DNA of 64,000 nucleotides from Merdibacter sp965119685 (GTDB lineage Bacteria; Bacillota_I; Bacilli_A; Erysipelotrichales; Erysipelotrichaceae), in the NCBI GenBank assembly GCA_965119685.1, contig OZ221971.1, positions 558,001-622,000 on the forward strand. Direction: 5' to 3'. This document shows, in pieces, positions 1-7,637 of the stretch (position 1 is the first letter of the stretch; every line of letters starts with the position of its first letter). Under the pieces are notes generated by a model that saw only the letters and a program-made list of their open reading frames with translations, was not told where the DNA came from and did not search any database. The translations under genes and the position numbers were made by a program.

Positions 1-81
1 ATGAGAGTTTCTCATGGCAGAGAGATTAACGCGGCTTGTGGACAGTTAGCTAACACATATAATAAATTCAAAAAAAAATGA
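1..81 (+). CDS. 3' end of an unidentified mobile-element gene, cut by the window edge
   Basis: An open frame runs from the first base to a TGA at 79-81 and gives 26 codons ending in a lysine-rich tail (NKFKKK). The ATG at base 1 coincides with the window edge, so this is probably the C-terminus of a longer gene. A strong terminator follows 28 bp later, as expected at the end of an operon. I do not recognise the family. It lies on the same strand as the integrative-element genes that follow and is probably part of that element. Confidence 0.4.
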   Translation: MRVSHGREINAACGQLANTYNKFKKK

Positions 82-108
82 TTAAAAGTGCCAGACGCAT
101 AGACGCAG

Positions 109-160
109 AGCCGATAACGCATTAGGTCAAAAAACCTATGTGTTATCGGCTTTTTTATTT
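109..160 (+). terminator. Rho-independent terminator
   Basis: A near-perfect stem (AGCCGATAACGCATTAGGT paired with ACCTATGTGTTATCGGCT) with a short A-rich loop is followed by a run of six T. It ends the transcript of the partial gene at the left edge. Confidence 0.85.
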
Positions 161-554
161 AATATTGCGCAAAAGCCGCTGTTCCCTATTATAGAATGGA
201 TTGCGGGTAGTGTATTAAAGTCGCCCTTTTTTAAGGATACGGCGGTATCGGGGAGGTATCGCCGTGTCCATTTTTATTTACTGTAACCCGCCTAATGCTT
301 TGCGGTCAAAAAAAGCTATGCTCCGCAAGCGGGATATTCCGGCTATGAGTATGAACTGTCAATACATCTAAATACTTCTTACATTTCCTTTGCGCTCGTC
401 CGCGTCTTGCGGACGGGCGCATTTTGCTTTTTTCAACTTTTTTCTGAAAAACGCACTCAAGAGCCATCTCCCGAACGGGTACGGAGCGAAAGGGGCAGAG
501 AGGACAAGCCCTTAACTCCCGTCCTCTACTCCACGCGGGAAGGAGGTGAACTCT
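161..554. other. Gene-free stretch upstream of the sigma factor
   Basis: No convincing gene is seen. It holds a small GC hairpin around 242-270 (GGCGGTATC / GATACGGCGG-type pairing) and a strong terminator at 392-433. The sigma-factor transcript probably begins between that terminator and 541. Confidence 0.5.
392..433 (+). terminator. Rho-independent terminator
   Basis: The stem GCGCTCGTCCGC / GCGGACGGGCGC has a 5-nt loop and is followed by a T-rich tract. It isolates the downstream sigma-factor gene from upstream transcription. Confidence 0.75.
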
Positions 555-992
555 ATGGAGCTATCTTCTTCCGACAAGGAAAGAATACAACATCAGTACG
601 ACGCATTAGCAAAGAAAACTTTGGTTGGCGAAGCGAAAAGCCACCGCCGCACTCTTGCGAAACGCGCAGCACGCGAAGTACCTTTTTCGGATTTGAGCGA
701 AAGCGAACTCGCGCAGCTTTTCACAACGGACGAATACAAAAGCGATTATTTCCGTTTTCAAGTGTCCGGCTTTGATGTACTCGTCAAAAATGAACTGCTT
801 GCCGAAGCCCTTAACGCTTTGCCCGAAAGGAAACGCGACATTATCCTTTTGTCCTACTTCTTGGACATGAGCGACGCGGAAATTGCTGAACTGCTGAATG
901 TTGTACGCACGACGGTTTTCCGGCACAGGAAATCCGCGCTTGCGAAAATCAAACAGTATTTGGAGGGAAAAGCAGATGATGAATACCGTTAG
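555..992 (+). CDS. Tn916 Orf7-like sigma-70 family regulator of an integrative element
   Basis: A 145-residue protein of the small sigma-like family that sits near recombination genes in Tn916-type and related elements. The C-terminal half carries a region-4-like helix-turn-helix: LPERKRDIILLSYFLDMSDAE, then a recognition segment RTTVFRHRKSAL. The chosen ATG at 555 is preceded by AGGAGG at 541-546 with 8-nt spacing; an upstream in-frame GTG at 546 overlaps that site. The next gene starts inside its 3' end (ATG at 976), suggesting coupled translation. By family it is thought to regulate element transfer or excision genes; that role is inferred. Confidence 0.85.
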   Translation: MELSSSDKERIQHQYDALAKKTLVGEAKSHRRTLAKRAAREVPFSDLSESELAQLFTTDEYKSDYFRFQVSGFDVLVKNELLAEALNALPERKRDIILLSYFLDMSDAEIAELLNVVRTTVFRHRKSALAKIKQYLEGKADDEYR

Positions 993-1218
993 GAAATCTG
1001 AAAATCTGTTGCCGTTCCCTGTCATTTCCGCAGCGGCAAACGGCGACACAACCGCCATGTGCGCGATCTTGAAGCATTACGAGGGTTACATAGCGAAACT
1101 TTGTACCCGCACGCTGAAAGACGACGCGGGCAATACCTATTCCTATGTGGACGAGGAAATGCGTAACAGGCTGCAAGTGCGCCTTATTACCCGCACCCTT
1201 GCTTTTCATGTAGGATAA
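976..1218 (+). CDS. Tn916 Orf8-like helix-turn-helix domain protein
   Basis: An 80-residue protein with the pattern LPFPVISAAANGDTTAM, then HYEGYIAKLCTRTL, then VDEEMRNRLQVRLITRTLAF, typical of the small protein that follows the sigma-like gene in Tn916-type and related elements. The start at 976 has GGAGGG at 962-967 (8-nt spacing) and overlaps the sigma-factor stop in a different frame. It probably binds DNA and works with the preceding protein in controlling the element. A homologous domain occurs in the right-hand element (56083-56745), where it is fused to its sigma partner. Confidence 0.8.
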   Translation: MMNTVRKSENLLPFPVISAAANGDTTAMCAILKHYEGYIAKLCTRTLKDDAGNTYSYVDEEMRNRLQVRLITRTLAFHVG

Positions 1219-1673
1219 TCTTTTAGCCCATGCGGGGAGCGTGTCCCCTTTCCACGCTTCCCGTTATGGGCTATTTGTCGTTCCGTAACAGCACATCGGA
1301 AACGGTGTACTGTTACAGGCCGACAAAGCCTATTGTTCCTTGACAAAGAAAGCGGCCTTTGGTGCGCAGCATAACAGGCAACGGGTACATTCCGTCTGTA
1401 CCGAGCCGGGCGGCGGGTACGCCATGACCGCTTTTCCCCGTTGGGGAAAAGTCGAGCGAGAACTACCGCGCCGTAAAACAAGTTTAGCAGCTTGTGGGCG
1501 ACGACATACAAGGCGGCACAATGATACTCCCGCGTTGAACACCCTCAAAGTATTGCGCGGCGCACCCATAAGCATGGGCCGGGGTGAAACTCCCGTGAGG
1601 TTGCAGCTAACAACCGCCCGTTTTGCCTTTTGACGAATATAGTTTATCCATACAGGAAAAGGAGGTTTTTCTA
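1219..1673 (+). other. Structured non-coding region between the orf8-like gene and tnpW
   Basis: About 450 nt without a credible gene. It is rich in strong inverted repeats. The first (1225-1272) pairs AGCCCAT with ATGGGCT around a second stem CGGGGAGCGTG / CACGCTTCCCG. A second hairpin near 1288-1318 pairs GTAACAG with CTGTTAC. The base composition is higher in GC than usual spacers. It may be an untranslated RNA, a transfer-origin-like structure or a regulatory leader of the recombination genes; none of these can be decided from sequence alone. Confidence 0.5.
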
Positions 1674-1847
1674 ATGGATAAAAAACAGACAATTACAACC
1701 GAACGCAAAATAGGGAAAATCACCTATCTTGTTCAAGCGTTGCCGAGTGAAAAGGCAACCGATACAATCCATAAAAAGATTGAAAAACTCATTGTAAAGG
1801 ATTTGCAGAAAAAGCCCGGAAATCCGGGCTTTTTAGCGTCCGAGTAG
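1674..1847 (+). CDS. tnpW: TnpW family transposon-encoded protein
   Basis: A 57-residue basic protein (start MDKKQTITTERKIGKITYLV) matching the small TnpW-type proteins encoded just before the serine recombinase in many Firmicute integrative elements. AAAGGAGG lies upstream of the ATG at a good distance. The last codons overlap a perfect intrinsic terminator (1809-1834), so the coding sequence and terminator share bases. Its biochemical role is not established; position suggests an accessory role in excision or insertion. Confidence 0.75.
   Translation: MDKKQTITTERKIGKITYLVQALPSEKATDTIHKKIEKLIVKDLQKKPGNPGFLASE
1809..1840 (+). terminator. Intrinsic terminator embedded in the tnpW 3' coding end
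   Basis: AAAAAGCCCGG pairs perfectly with CCGGGCTTTTT around a 4-nt loop, and the T-run follows directly. It lies inside tnpW codons and 90 bp before the recombinase start, so it should limit read-through into the recombinase. Confidence 0.8.
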
Positions 1848-1924
1848 TGCATTAGGCGGCGGGATATGGTATAATGATAGCAACACATTATACCTGTTTA
1901 TTCGGCTGTCGGAAAGGAGGACTA

Positions 1925-3598
1925 ATGTTACAGTCGAATAAAATCACCGCCCTTTACTGCCGTTTAAGTCAAGAGGATATGCAGGCCGGAGAAAGCGGAA
2001 GCATACAGCACCAAAAAATGATACTTCAACGCTATGCGGACGAACACCATTTTTTGAACACAAAGTTTTTTGTGGACGACGGATTTTCCGGCGTGAGTTT
2101 TGAGCGCGAGGGGCTGCAAGCGATGTTGCAGGAAGTGGAAGCCGGACGAGTGGCGACGGTTATTACCAAAGACCTCTCCCGTCTTGGCAGAAACTATCTG
2201 AAAACGGGCGAACTCATAGAGATTGTATTTCCCGAAAACGGAGTGCGCTATATCGCGATTAACGACGGAGTTGACACAGCGCGGGAGGATAACGAGTTTA
2301 CCCCCTTGCGGAACTGGTTTAACGAGTTTTACGCCCGCGATACAAGCAAGAAAATCCGTGCAGTTAAACAGGCACAGGCGCAAAAAGGCGAGCGTGTCAA
2401 CGGGGAATATCCATACGGCTATATCCCAGACCCGAACAACCGCCACCACCTTATACCCGACCCGGAAACCGCGCCGATTGTCAAACAGGTTTTCGCTATG
2501 TTTGTTAGCGGCGTGCGTATGTGCGAAATCCAAAAATGGCTTGCGGAAAACAAAGTCTTGACGATTGGAGCGTTGCGCTATCAGCGCACAGGACAGGCGC
2601 GGTATCAGCGGGCAATGATCGCCCCCTATACTTGGCCGGACAAAACGCTCTATGACATATTAGCAAGGCAGGAATATTTAGGGCATACCATAACCGCGAA
2701 AACTCACAAGGTATCCTACAAGTCGAAAAAGACCCGGAAGAACGAAGAAGAACAACGCTATTTCTTCCCAAACACCCATGAGCCGCTTGTTGACGAGGAA
2801 ACCTTTGAACTTGCGCAAAAGCGGATTGCTACCCGCCACCGCCCGACAAAAGCAGCGGAGATTGATATTTTTTCCGGCTTGCTGTTTTGCGCTGGTTGCG
2901 GACATAAGATGTATTACCAACAGGGCGTAAATATCGAGCCGCGCAGGTTTTCCTATTCTTGCGGCGCATGGCGCAACAGGGCAAGGACAGGCAGCGAGTG
3001 TACCTCTCATTATATCCGCAAAAACGTACTTCTTGATTTAGTGCTGGAAGATATGCGGCGGGTTTTGCAGTATGTTAAGGAACACGAACAGGACTTTATC
3101 TGTAAAGCTACCGAGTACGGCGACATGGAAGCGAGAAAGGCATTAGCGCAGCAGCAAAAGGAACTTTCCAAAGCACAGGCGCGTATGACCGAACTTGACA
3201 CGCTTTTCCGCAAGCTGTACGAGGACAACGCATTAGGCAGACTGACAGATGAACGGTTTGTGTTTCTAACTTCCGGCTACGAGGACGAAAAGAAATCCCT
3301 TGCCGCAAGGATAGACGAGTTACAACAGCAGATCGCAACCGTTACCGAGCGAAAAAGGGATATATCAAGGTTTATTCAGATTGTCGGGAAATACAGCGAC
3401 ATACAGGAATTGACCTATGAAAACGTCCATGAGTTTATCGACCGTATTTTGATACATGAATTAGACCGGGAAACCAACACCCGGAAAATCGAAATCCATT
3501 ACAGCTTTGTCGGACAGGTTGATACCGAGCAGGAGCCGACGCAAGTTGTCAACCATGACCGCCGTAACATGGTAGATGTAAAAAGTATCGCTATCTAA
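1925..3598 (+). CDS. Large serine recombinase (TnpX/TndX type) of the left integrative element
   Basis: A 557-residue site-specific recombinase. The N-terminal resolvase domain has the Y-x-R-x-S motif with catalytic Ser15 (YCRLSQEDM), DDGFSG and KDLSRLGRNYL. The middle holds the recombinase DNA-binding domain and a zinc ribbon (FCAGCGHKM, later SCGAW and SECTSHY). A coiled-coil follows (about 400-490), then a DUF4368-type tail ending in EIHYSFVGQVD. The start at 1925 has a strong AAAGGAGG; an earlier in-frame ATG at 1874 lacks one. The stop lies at the element boundary: immediately after it the sequence becomes the truncated start of another recombinase gene on the opposite strand. It should catalyse excision and integration of the element entering from the left edge. 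Confidence 0.93.
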   Translation: MLQSNKITALYCRLSQEDMQAGESGSIQHQKMILQRYADEHHFLNTKFFVDDGFSGVSFEREGLQAMLQEVEAGRVATVITKDLSRLGRNYLKTGELIEIVFPENGVRYIAINDGVDTAREDNEFTPLRNWFNEFYARDTSKKIRAVKQAQAQKGERVNGEYPYGYIPDPNNRHHLIPDPETAPIVKQVFAMFVSGVRMCEIQKWLAENKVLTIGALRYQRTGQARYQRAMIAPYTWPDKTLYDILARQEYLGHTITAKTHKVSYKSKKTRKNEEEQRYFFPNTHEPLVDEETFELAQKRIATRHRPTKAAEIDIFSGLLFCAGCGHKMYYQQGVNIEPRRFSYSCGAWRNRARTGSECTSHYIRKNVLLDLVLEDMRRVLQYVKEHEQDFICKATEYGDMEARKALAQQQKELSKAQARMTELDTLFRKLYEDNALGRLTDERFVFLTSGYEDEKKSLAARIDELQQQIATVTERKRDISRFIQIVGKYSDIQELTYENVHEFIDRILIHELDRETNTRKIEIHYSFVGQVDTEQEPTQVVNHDRRNMVDVKSIAI

Positions 3599-3779
3599 CC
3601 CCAGCAAAACGGGTTCCCGATACGCCGTCATCGGTGAAGTGAGTGGGGTTCGGCAGCCCGTTCCGGCGGGCATAGTCCTCCAACATCTTTTTCTGGTTCG
3701 ATATGGAGTTGCTCTCGCCCTGTAACTCATCATCGCGGCTCAAACGCTCATACAGTGGGGTAATTTTCTCGTTTCTCAT
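3591..3779 (-). pseudogene. Truncated serine recombinase, N-terminal 58 codons only
   Basis: Starts with a strong site (AGGAGGTACAGCC then ATG). It encodes the beginning of a resolvase-type recombinase, including YERLSRDDELQGESNSI and DDGVSGTRF. At about 3606 homology stops; five unrelated codons run to a stop inside the neighbouring element. The rest of the gene is presumably on the far side of the left element, outside this window. The natural reading is that the left element integrated into this recombinase gene. The 15-bp inverted repeat just upstream (3802-3865) probably belongs to its leader. Confidence 0.85.
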
Positions 3780-3801
3780 GGCTGTACCTCCTGAAATGAA
3801 A

Positions 3802-3865
3802 ATGCTCTAAGTGACTGCTTCACTAACCATGACAAAAACCATGATTAAGAAGTCACTTAGAGCAT
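3802..3865 (-). repeat. Perfect 15-bp inverted repeat upstream of the truncated recombinase
   Basis: ATGCTCTAAGTGACT (3802-3816) and AGTCACTTAGAGCAT (3851-3865) are exact reverse complements 34 bp apart. The structure lies directly before the ribosome binding site of the recombinase remnant. It could be an mRNA leader hairpin, a terminator/attenuator or a protein-binding site at the element end. Confidence 0.8.
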
Positions 3866-4292
3866 ACATCTCCATAAGCTGATTGAGCAGTGCGCGATCC
3901 GCATCGCTTAGCTGCTGCTGCTCATTGCGCGCCAACAGCTCTCGCCAGTCTTCTCCGTAAACCTTCGCCATCGCTTCGGTATCGATGTTTTCCTCTTGGG
4001 TGAATGTGTCATAGAGCGTGTAATAATCGTCGACATACCGCTGCCACAGCGCTTCATTTGCCTCTCCCTCGTATTGGCTGAGCACTTTATCGGCATAAGC
4101 AAAGAATTCCCGATCGGTGGTGAGAGGTTCCCCTTCAAAGGTCGCATAGCTGTAATCGTCATATTCAGGCGAGGAAAAATCACTGTAAAGACCGAAAAAT
4201 ATCATCAAGGCGACAGTAAACAGCATCAGCGCAAGGTTCCATTTGTTTTTTAATAGTTTTTTTATCTCACTGAGAATCAGTTTGCCCATCAT
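3807..4292 (-). pseudogene. ABC-2 type permease subunit, truncated at its C-terminus by a mobile element
   Basis: The N-terminal ~140 codons look like a bacterial ABC-2 permease: a basic start (MMGKLILSEIKKLLKNKWN), a first membrane segment (LALMLFTVALMIFFGLY), then a long acidic extracytoplasmic region. The remaining membrane helices are missing. The frame runs on into the mobile-element leader and stops at 3807, so the last ~20 residues are not permease. The ATG at 4292 has AGGAGG 8 nt upstream and overlaps the 3' end of the ATPase gene. The partner ATPase next door is intact, so the transporter is presumably inactivated. Confidence 0.8.
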
Positions 4293-5160
4293 CTGCACTT
4301 TCCTCCTGGAAATGATAAAGATAGTAATCGTCTAAATCCGGCTGTACGTTTGCCGCCTGCGGGTGCGGTTGTTCTTCTGCCAACAGCCGCAGCTGCACTG
4401 TTCCCCGCTGCTGATGTGTTTTGACGATTGTATATGCCTGTATCAGCGCCTGCGCCTGCCGATCGTCGACGGTGACTTCCCACACCTTGTTTTCCATGCT
4501 CGCCAGCAAAGCGTCGCAGCTGTCGTGCGCGATGATCTTCCCCTCTTTCATGACAAGCACATCATCGGCGATCGATTCGATATCGCTGACGATGTGAGTA
4601 GAGAGCAAAATGGTGCATTCTTTTGCCAAAGCGGCGATCAGATTGCGAAAGACGATACGCTCCTTGGGGTCTAATCCCGCCGTCGGTTCGTCCAACAGCA
4701 AAATCTGCGGCTTGGCTAACAGCGACTGCGCGATGCCGACGCGCCGCAGCATGCCGCCGGAAAGCTGTTTCATCTTGCGCTTTCGCTGCTGGCGCAGGTT
4801 TAACTGTACTAACAGTTCCTCTATCCGCGGCTGTAATACTTTTTTGGGCAGACATTTCAAAAGTCCCATATAAGAGAGAAACTCTTCCACGGTATAGTTG
4901 GGATAGTAGCCGAAATGCTGGGGCATGTAGCCAAGGGCGGCACAATAGGAATTATACTGTTTCTGGATAGATACATTGTCAAAGCAGATGGCGCCCGTAG
5001 TAGGCGGCAGCAATCCCGCCAGCATGCGGATCAGCGTCGTTTTCCCGCTGCCGTTGGCTCCCAGCAGCGCATGTACGCCCTGCGTGATGGCTAAGCTGAC
5101 ATGATCGACCGCATATTGATTGTGAAACTGCCGGGACAGCTGTTCGCATTTCAATTCCAT
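4267..5160 (-). CDS. ABC-2 transporter ATP-binding protein
   Basis: A 297-residue ATPase with Walker A GANGSGKTT, Q-loop MPQHFGYYPNYT, signature LSGGMLRRVG, Walker B ILLLDEPTAGLD and the switch histidine in STHIV. Such proteins energise small ABC-2 exporters for antibiotics, peptides or lipids. The ATG at 5160 follows GAGGAG; an upstream in-frame extension lacks a site. Its stop overlaps the start of the permease gene, which is truncated, so it may now lack a membrane partner. Confidence 0.85.
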   Translation of the reverse strand: MELKCEQLSRQFHNQYAVDHVSLAITQGVHALLGANGSGKTTLIRMLAGLLPPTTGAICFDNVSIQKQYNSYCAALGYMPQHFGYYPNYTVEEFLSYMGLLKCLPKKVLQPRIEELLVQLNLRQQRKRKMKQLSGGMLRRVGIAQSLLAKPQILLLDEPTAGLDPKERIVFRNLIAALAKECTILLSTHIVSDIESIADDVLVMKEGKIIAHDSCDALLASMENKVWEVTVDDRQAQALIQAYTIVKTHQQRGTVQLRLLAEEQPHPQAANVQPDLDDYYLYHFQEESADDGQTDSQ

Positions 5161-5532
5161 AAAACTCCTCCTCTGTTGATCGCACGCGCTTCCTTTTTTG
5201 CAACTGCCGAAACCCGCAGACAAAGCGGCGTGTGATTTTATATTGCTTCCTCTTCACCTTTCTAACGTATCAATACGCCAAAAGGACGAGAAAACCATAA
5301 AAATATCAAAATCAGCGTGAAAGAAACGAAAAGGGTGCAGGGTTGCTTTGTTCATCCAAGCAGTCTTCAGCACATGTACGTGCATCATTCCTATCTATCT
5401 ATTTTCATGTGCTGCCCCTCCCGCCGTTTTGCGGTTTCATATCGTCGATTTTGCTGAAAATCATTGAAAACCTGCGGAACGCTTTAGGAAAACGGATCGC
5501 CGTGCTATAATCAGAAAAAAGGAAGTGACGAC
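5161..5532. other. Divergent intergenic region between the ABC gene and glyA
   Basis: No gene is seen in this 370-bp stretch. It contains the glyA promoter candidate near 5483-5511 and must also hold the promoter of the leftward ABC gene, which I could not place with confidence. Confidence 0.5.
5483..5511 (+). promoter_or_regulatory. Candidate sigma-A promoter of glyA-rlmH
   Basis: TATAAT at 5506-5511 with an extended -10 TGC just before it and TTTAGG at 5483-5488 (17-bp spacing). The transcript would have a short leader of about 15 nt before ATG 5533. Confidence 0.6.
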
Positions 5533-6759
5533 ATGAAAGATGTACAGATTCAGGCGATGATTGAAAAAGAAGCGAAGCGGCAGCTGCATAACGTAGAGCT
5601 GATCGCCAGCGAAAACTACGTATCCGACGATGTGCTGGCCGCCGTCGGCAGCATCCTGACCAACAAATACGCAGAGGGCTATCCGCATAAGCGCTACTAC
5701 GGCGGCTGCTTTTGCGTAGATGAGGTGGAAGAACTGGCGCGTGAGCGGGCCAAGGAGCTCTTTCACGCGGAGCACGCCAACGTACAGCCCCACAGCGGTT
5801 CACAGGCCAACATGGCCGTCTACATGAGCGTCGTGCAGCCGGGCGATACGATCATGGGTATGAATCTGAGCGCAGGCGGACACTTGACGCACGGGCATCC
5901 TCTCAATTTCAGCGGAAAGCTGTACCGCATCGTGGATTACGGCGTCAGCCGCGAAAGCGAACAGATCGATTATGACGAGGTGTATCGCATCGCACAGCGC
6001 GAGCATCCAAAGCTGATCGTCGTCGGCGCCAGCGCTTATCCGCGCATCATCGATTTTGCCCGATTCCACGAAATTGCCCGCAGCGTCAACGCTTTGCTGA
6101 TGGTCGATATGGCGCACATCGCCGGACTTGTAGCCGCAGGCGTCCATCCCAGCCCCGTACCTTATGCGGACTTCGTGACGACGACCACGCATAAGACGCT
6201 GAGAGGACCGCGCGGCGGGATGATTTTGTGCAAGCAGAAATATGCCGCACAGCTGGATAAAACCGTGTTCCCGGGCATACAGGGCGGTCCGCTCATGCAC
6301 ATCATCGCCGCTAAGGCCACCTGTCTTTATGAAGCGATGCAGCCCTCCTTCGTTGCGTACGCCAAGCAGGTTGTCAAAAATACGCAGGTGCTCGCCGAGA
6401 CCTTGCAGGCGCATGGCTATCGCATCGTCAGCGGCGGCAGCGACAATCATCTGCTGTTGGTCGATGTCAAAGCGAGCATCGGTATGAGCGGCAAGCAGGC
6501 GGAGGCGCTTTTAGACGAGGTGAGCATTACCTGTAATAAAAATACGATTCCTTTTGACCAGGAAAAGCCTTTTGTCACCAGCGGTATCCGCTTGGGCAGC
6601 GCCGCTATGACCAGCCGCGGCTTCAAAGAAAAAGAATTTGCGCAAGTGGGAGAATGGATTGCCCGTGCATTAACACTTACCTCAGGCAGTGAGGAAATCG
6701 CACGGCTGCGGGAAGAGGTTGTTGCGTTTACCTCCCGCTATCCGATTCGCCACAGCTGA
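5533..6759 (+). CDS. glyA: Serine hydroxymethyltransferase
   Basis: A 408-residue PLP enzyme that interconverts serine and glycine while loading one carbon onto tetrahydrofolate. The family hallmarks are present: LIASENY near the start, the NVQPHSGSQAN stretch, and VTTTTHKTLRGPRGG with the PLP lysine at position 221. Length is normal for the family. GGAAGTGACG precedes the ATG. rlmH starts 2 nt after the stop, so the two genes are co-transcribed. glyA is a cytoplasmic housekeeping gene. Confidence 0.97.
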   Translation: MKDVQIQAMIEKEAKRQLHNVELIASENYVSDDVLAAVGSILTNKYAEGYPHKRYYGGCFCVDEVEELARERAKELFHAEHANVQPHSGSQANMAVYMSVVQPGDTIMGMNLSAGGHLTHGHPLNFSGKLYRIVDYGVSRESEQIDYDEVYRIAQREHPKLIVVGASAYPRIIDFARFHEIARSVNALLMVDMAHIAGLVAAGVHPSPVPYADFVTTTTHKTLRGPRGGMILCKQKYAAQLDKTVFPGIQGGPLMHIIAAKATCLYEAMQPSFVAYAKQVVKNTQVLAETLQAHGYRIVSGGSDNHLLLVDVKASIGMSGKQAEALLDEVSITCNKNTIPFDQEKPFVTSGIRLGSAAMTSRGFKEKEFAQVGEWIARALTLTSGSEEIARLREEVVAFTSRYPIRHS

Positions 6760-6760
6760 T

Positions 6761-7237
6761 ATGATTCGTATCGTCGCCGTCGGCAAGCTGAAAGAAAAAG
6801 CGCTCATCCAGCTGATCGATGAATACCGCAAGCGCCTGACGCCCTTTACCAAACTGGAAATCGTCGAGGTGAGCGATGAACACGCCCCGCAGACCAACAG
6901 CGCCGCGGAAAACGAATTGGTCAAAGAGCGTGAGGGCAAGCATTTGCTCGCTCAGATTAAAGAGAGTGAATATGTCATTCTGCTCGATCTGTGGGGAAAG
7001 ATGTATGACAGTGTGCGCTTTTCACAGACGCTGGAGCGGTTATGGACACAGGGAACCAGTACGGTCACCTTTGTCATCGCCGGTTCATTGGGACCAAGCG
7101 AAGCAATCGTCAAACGCAGCGATCTGCGCTGGAAGCTCAGCGATCTCACCTTTACCCACCAGATGACGCGGTTGCTTGTCATCGAGCAGATCTACCGCGC
7201 CTACATGATTTCGTCGCATCGTCCTTATCATAAGTGA
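6761..7237 (+). CDS. rlmH: 23S rRNA (pseudouridine1915-N3)-methyltransferase RlmH
   Basis: A 158-residue SPOUT-class methyltransferase that methylates pseudouridine 1915 in helix 69 of 23S rRNA. It starts MIRIVAVGKLKEKALIQLID and carries the knot signature FVIAGSLGPSEAI, the conserved KLSDLTFTHQMTRLLVIEQIYRA core split over two lines of helix, and ends in SSHRPYHK, typical of RlmH. The size matches the family. The ATG at 6761 is nearly fused to the glyA stop, so its translation is probably coupled. Confidence 0.96.
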   Translation: MIRIVAVGKLKEKALIQLIDEYRKRLTPFTKLEIVEVSDEHAPQTNSAAENELVKEREGKHLLAQIKESEYVILLDLWGKMYDSVRFSQTLERLWTQGTSTVTFVIAGSLGPSEAIVKRSDLRWKLSDLTFTHQMTRLLVIEQIYRAYMISSHRPYHK

Positions 7238-7261
7238 AAGGCGGCAGGAAATCGCCTGTGA

Positions 7262-7290
7262 AACAGGGGAGAAAATTCTCCTGTTTTTTT
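7262..7290 (+). terminator. Rho-independent terminator of glyA-rlmH
   Basis: ACAGG-GGAGAA pairs with TTCTCCTGT with one bulge and a two-base loop, followed by seven T. Confidence 0.8.
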
Positions 7291-7577
7291 GTCGGCTCTC
7301 TTGTTGGCATGCACAACCATCCCGATACCCGAAAAAAGATAAAAAAGAGCGGAAGCTTTACAGTCCCAGACAAATGCAGCCGCAATAAGCGTCGCTCCCT
7401 TTGTGGATGGGTGAGGAAACTAGTGTGCTTTCCCCTTTGCCTGCACCCACCGGCAAGCCTTATCGGAGTGCGGCTTCCCTTTTCCTCTCCCCTGTCTTCC
7501 AAGTGTGAAAAAGCGGCGATCTCCCGATAAAATCAACGTTATCCGACGATGAAAAACGCCGATCAGGCGGGAAATGC

Positions 7578-7606
7578 TTTCATCTGAAAATGTTTGGTGC
7601 TATAAT
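7578..7606 (+). promoter_or_regulatory. Candidate pgk promoter
   Basis: TATAAT at 7601-7606 preceded by an extended -10 TGC, and a weak -35 (TTTCAT) 17 bp upstream. The start codon lies about 30 bp downstream. Confidence 0.65.
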
Positions 7607-7637
7607 ATGTTCAGTCAGTATAAGGAGGAATTTGACA

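Larger units (their letters stand above)
7238..7637. other. Gene-free stretch between rlmH and pgk
   Basis: Holds the rlmH terminator (7262-7290), a GC-rich segment with nested hairpins at about 7400-7500 that could be a small RNA (GGGTG / CACCC enclosing GGAAA / TTTCC, then AAGCC / GGCTT), and the pgk promoter at 7578-7606. No protein gene is credible here. Confidence 0.5.

Noticed and set aside
5800..6450. A 216-codon open frame on the minus strand opposite glyA
   Set aside because: It is a shadow of glyA codons, with no ribosome binding site and no recognisable domain.
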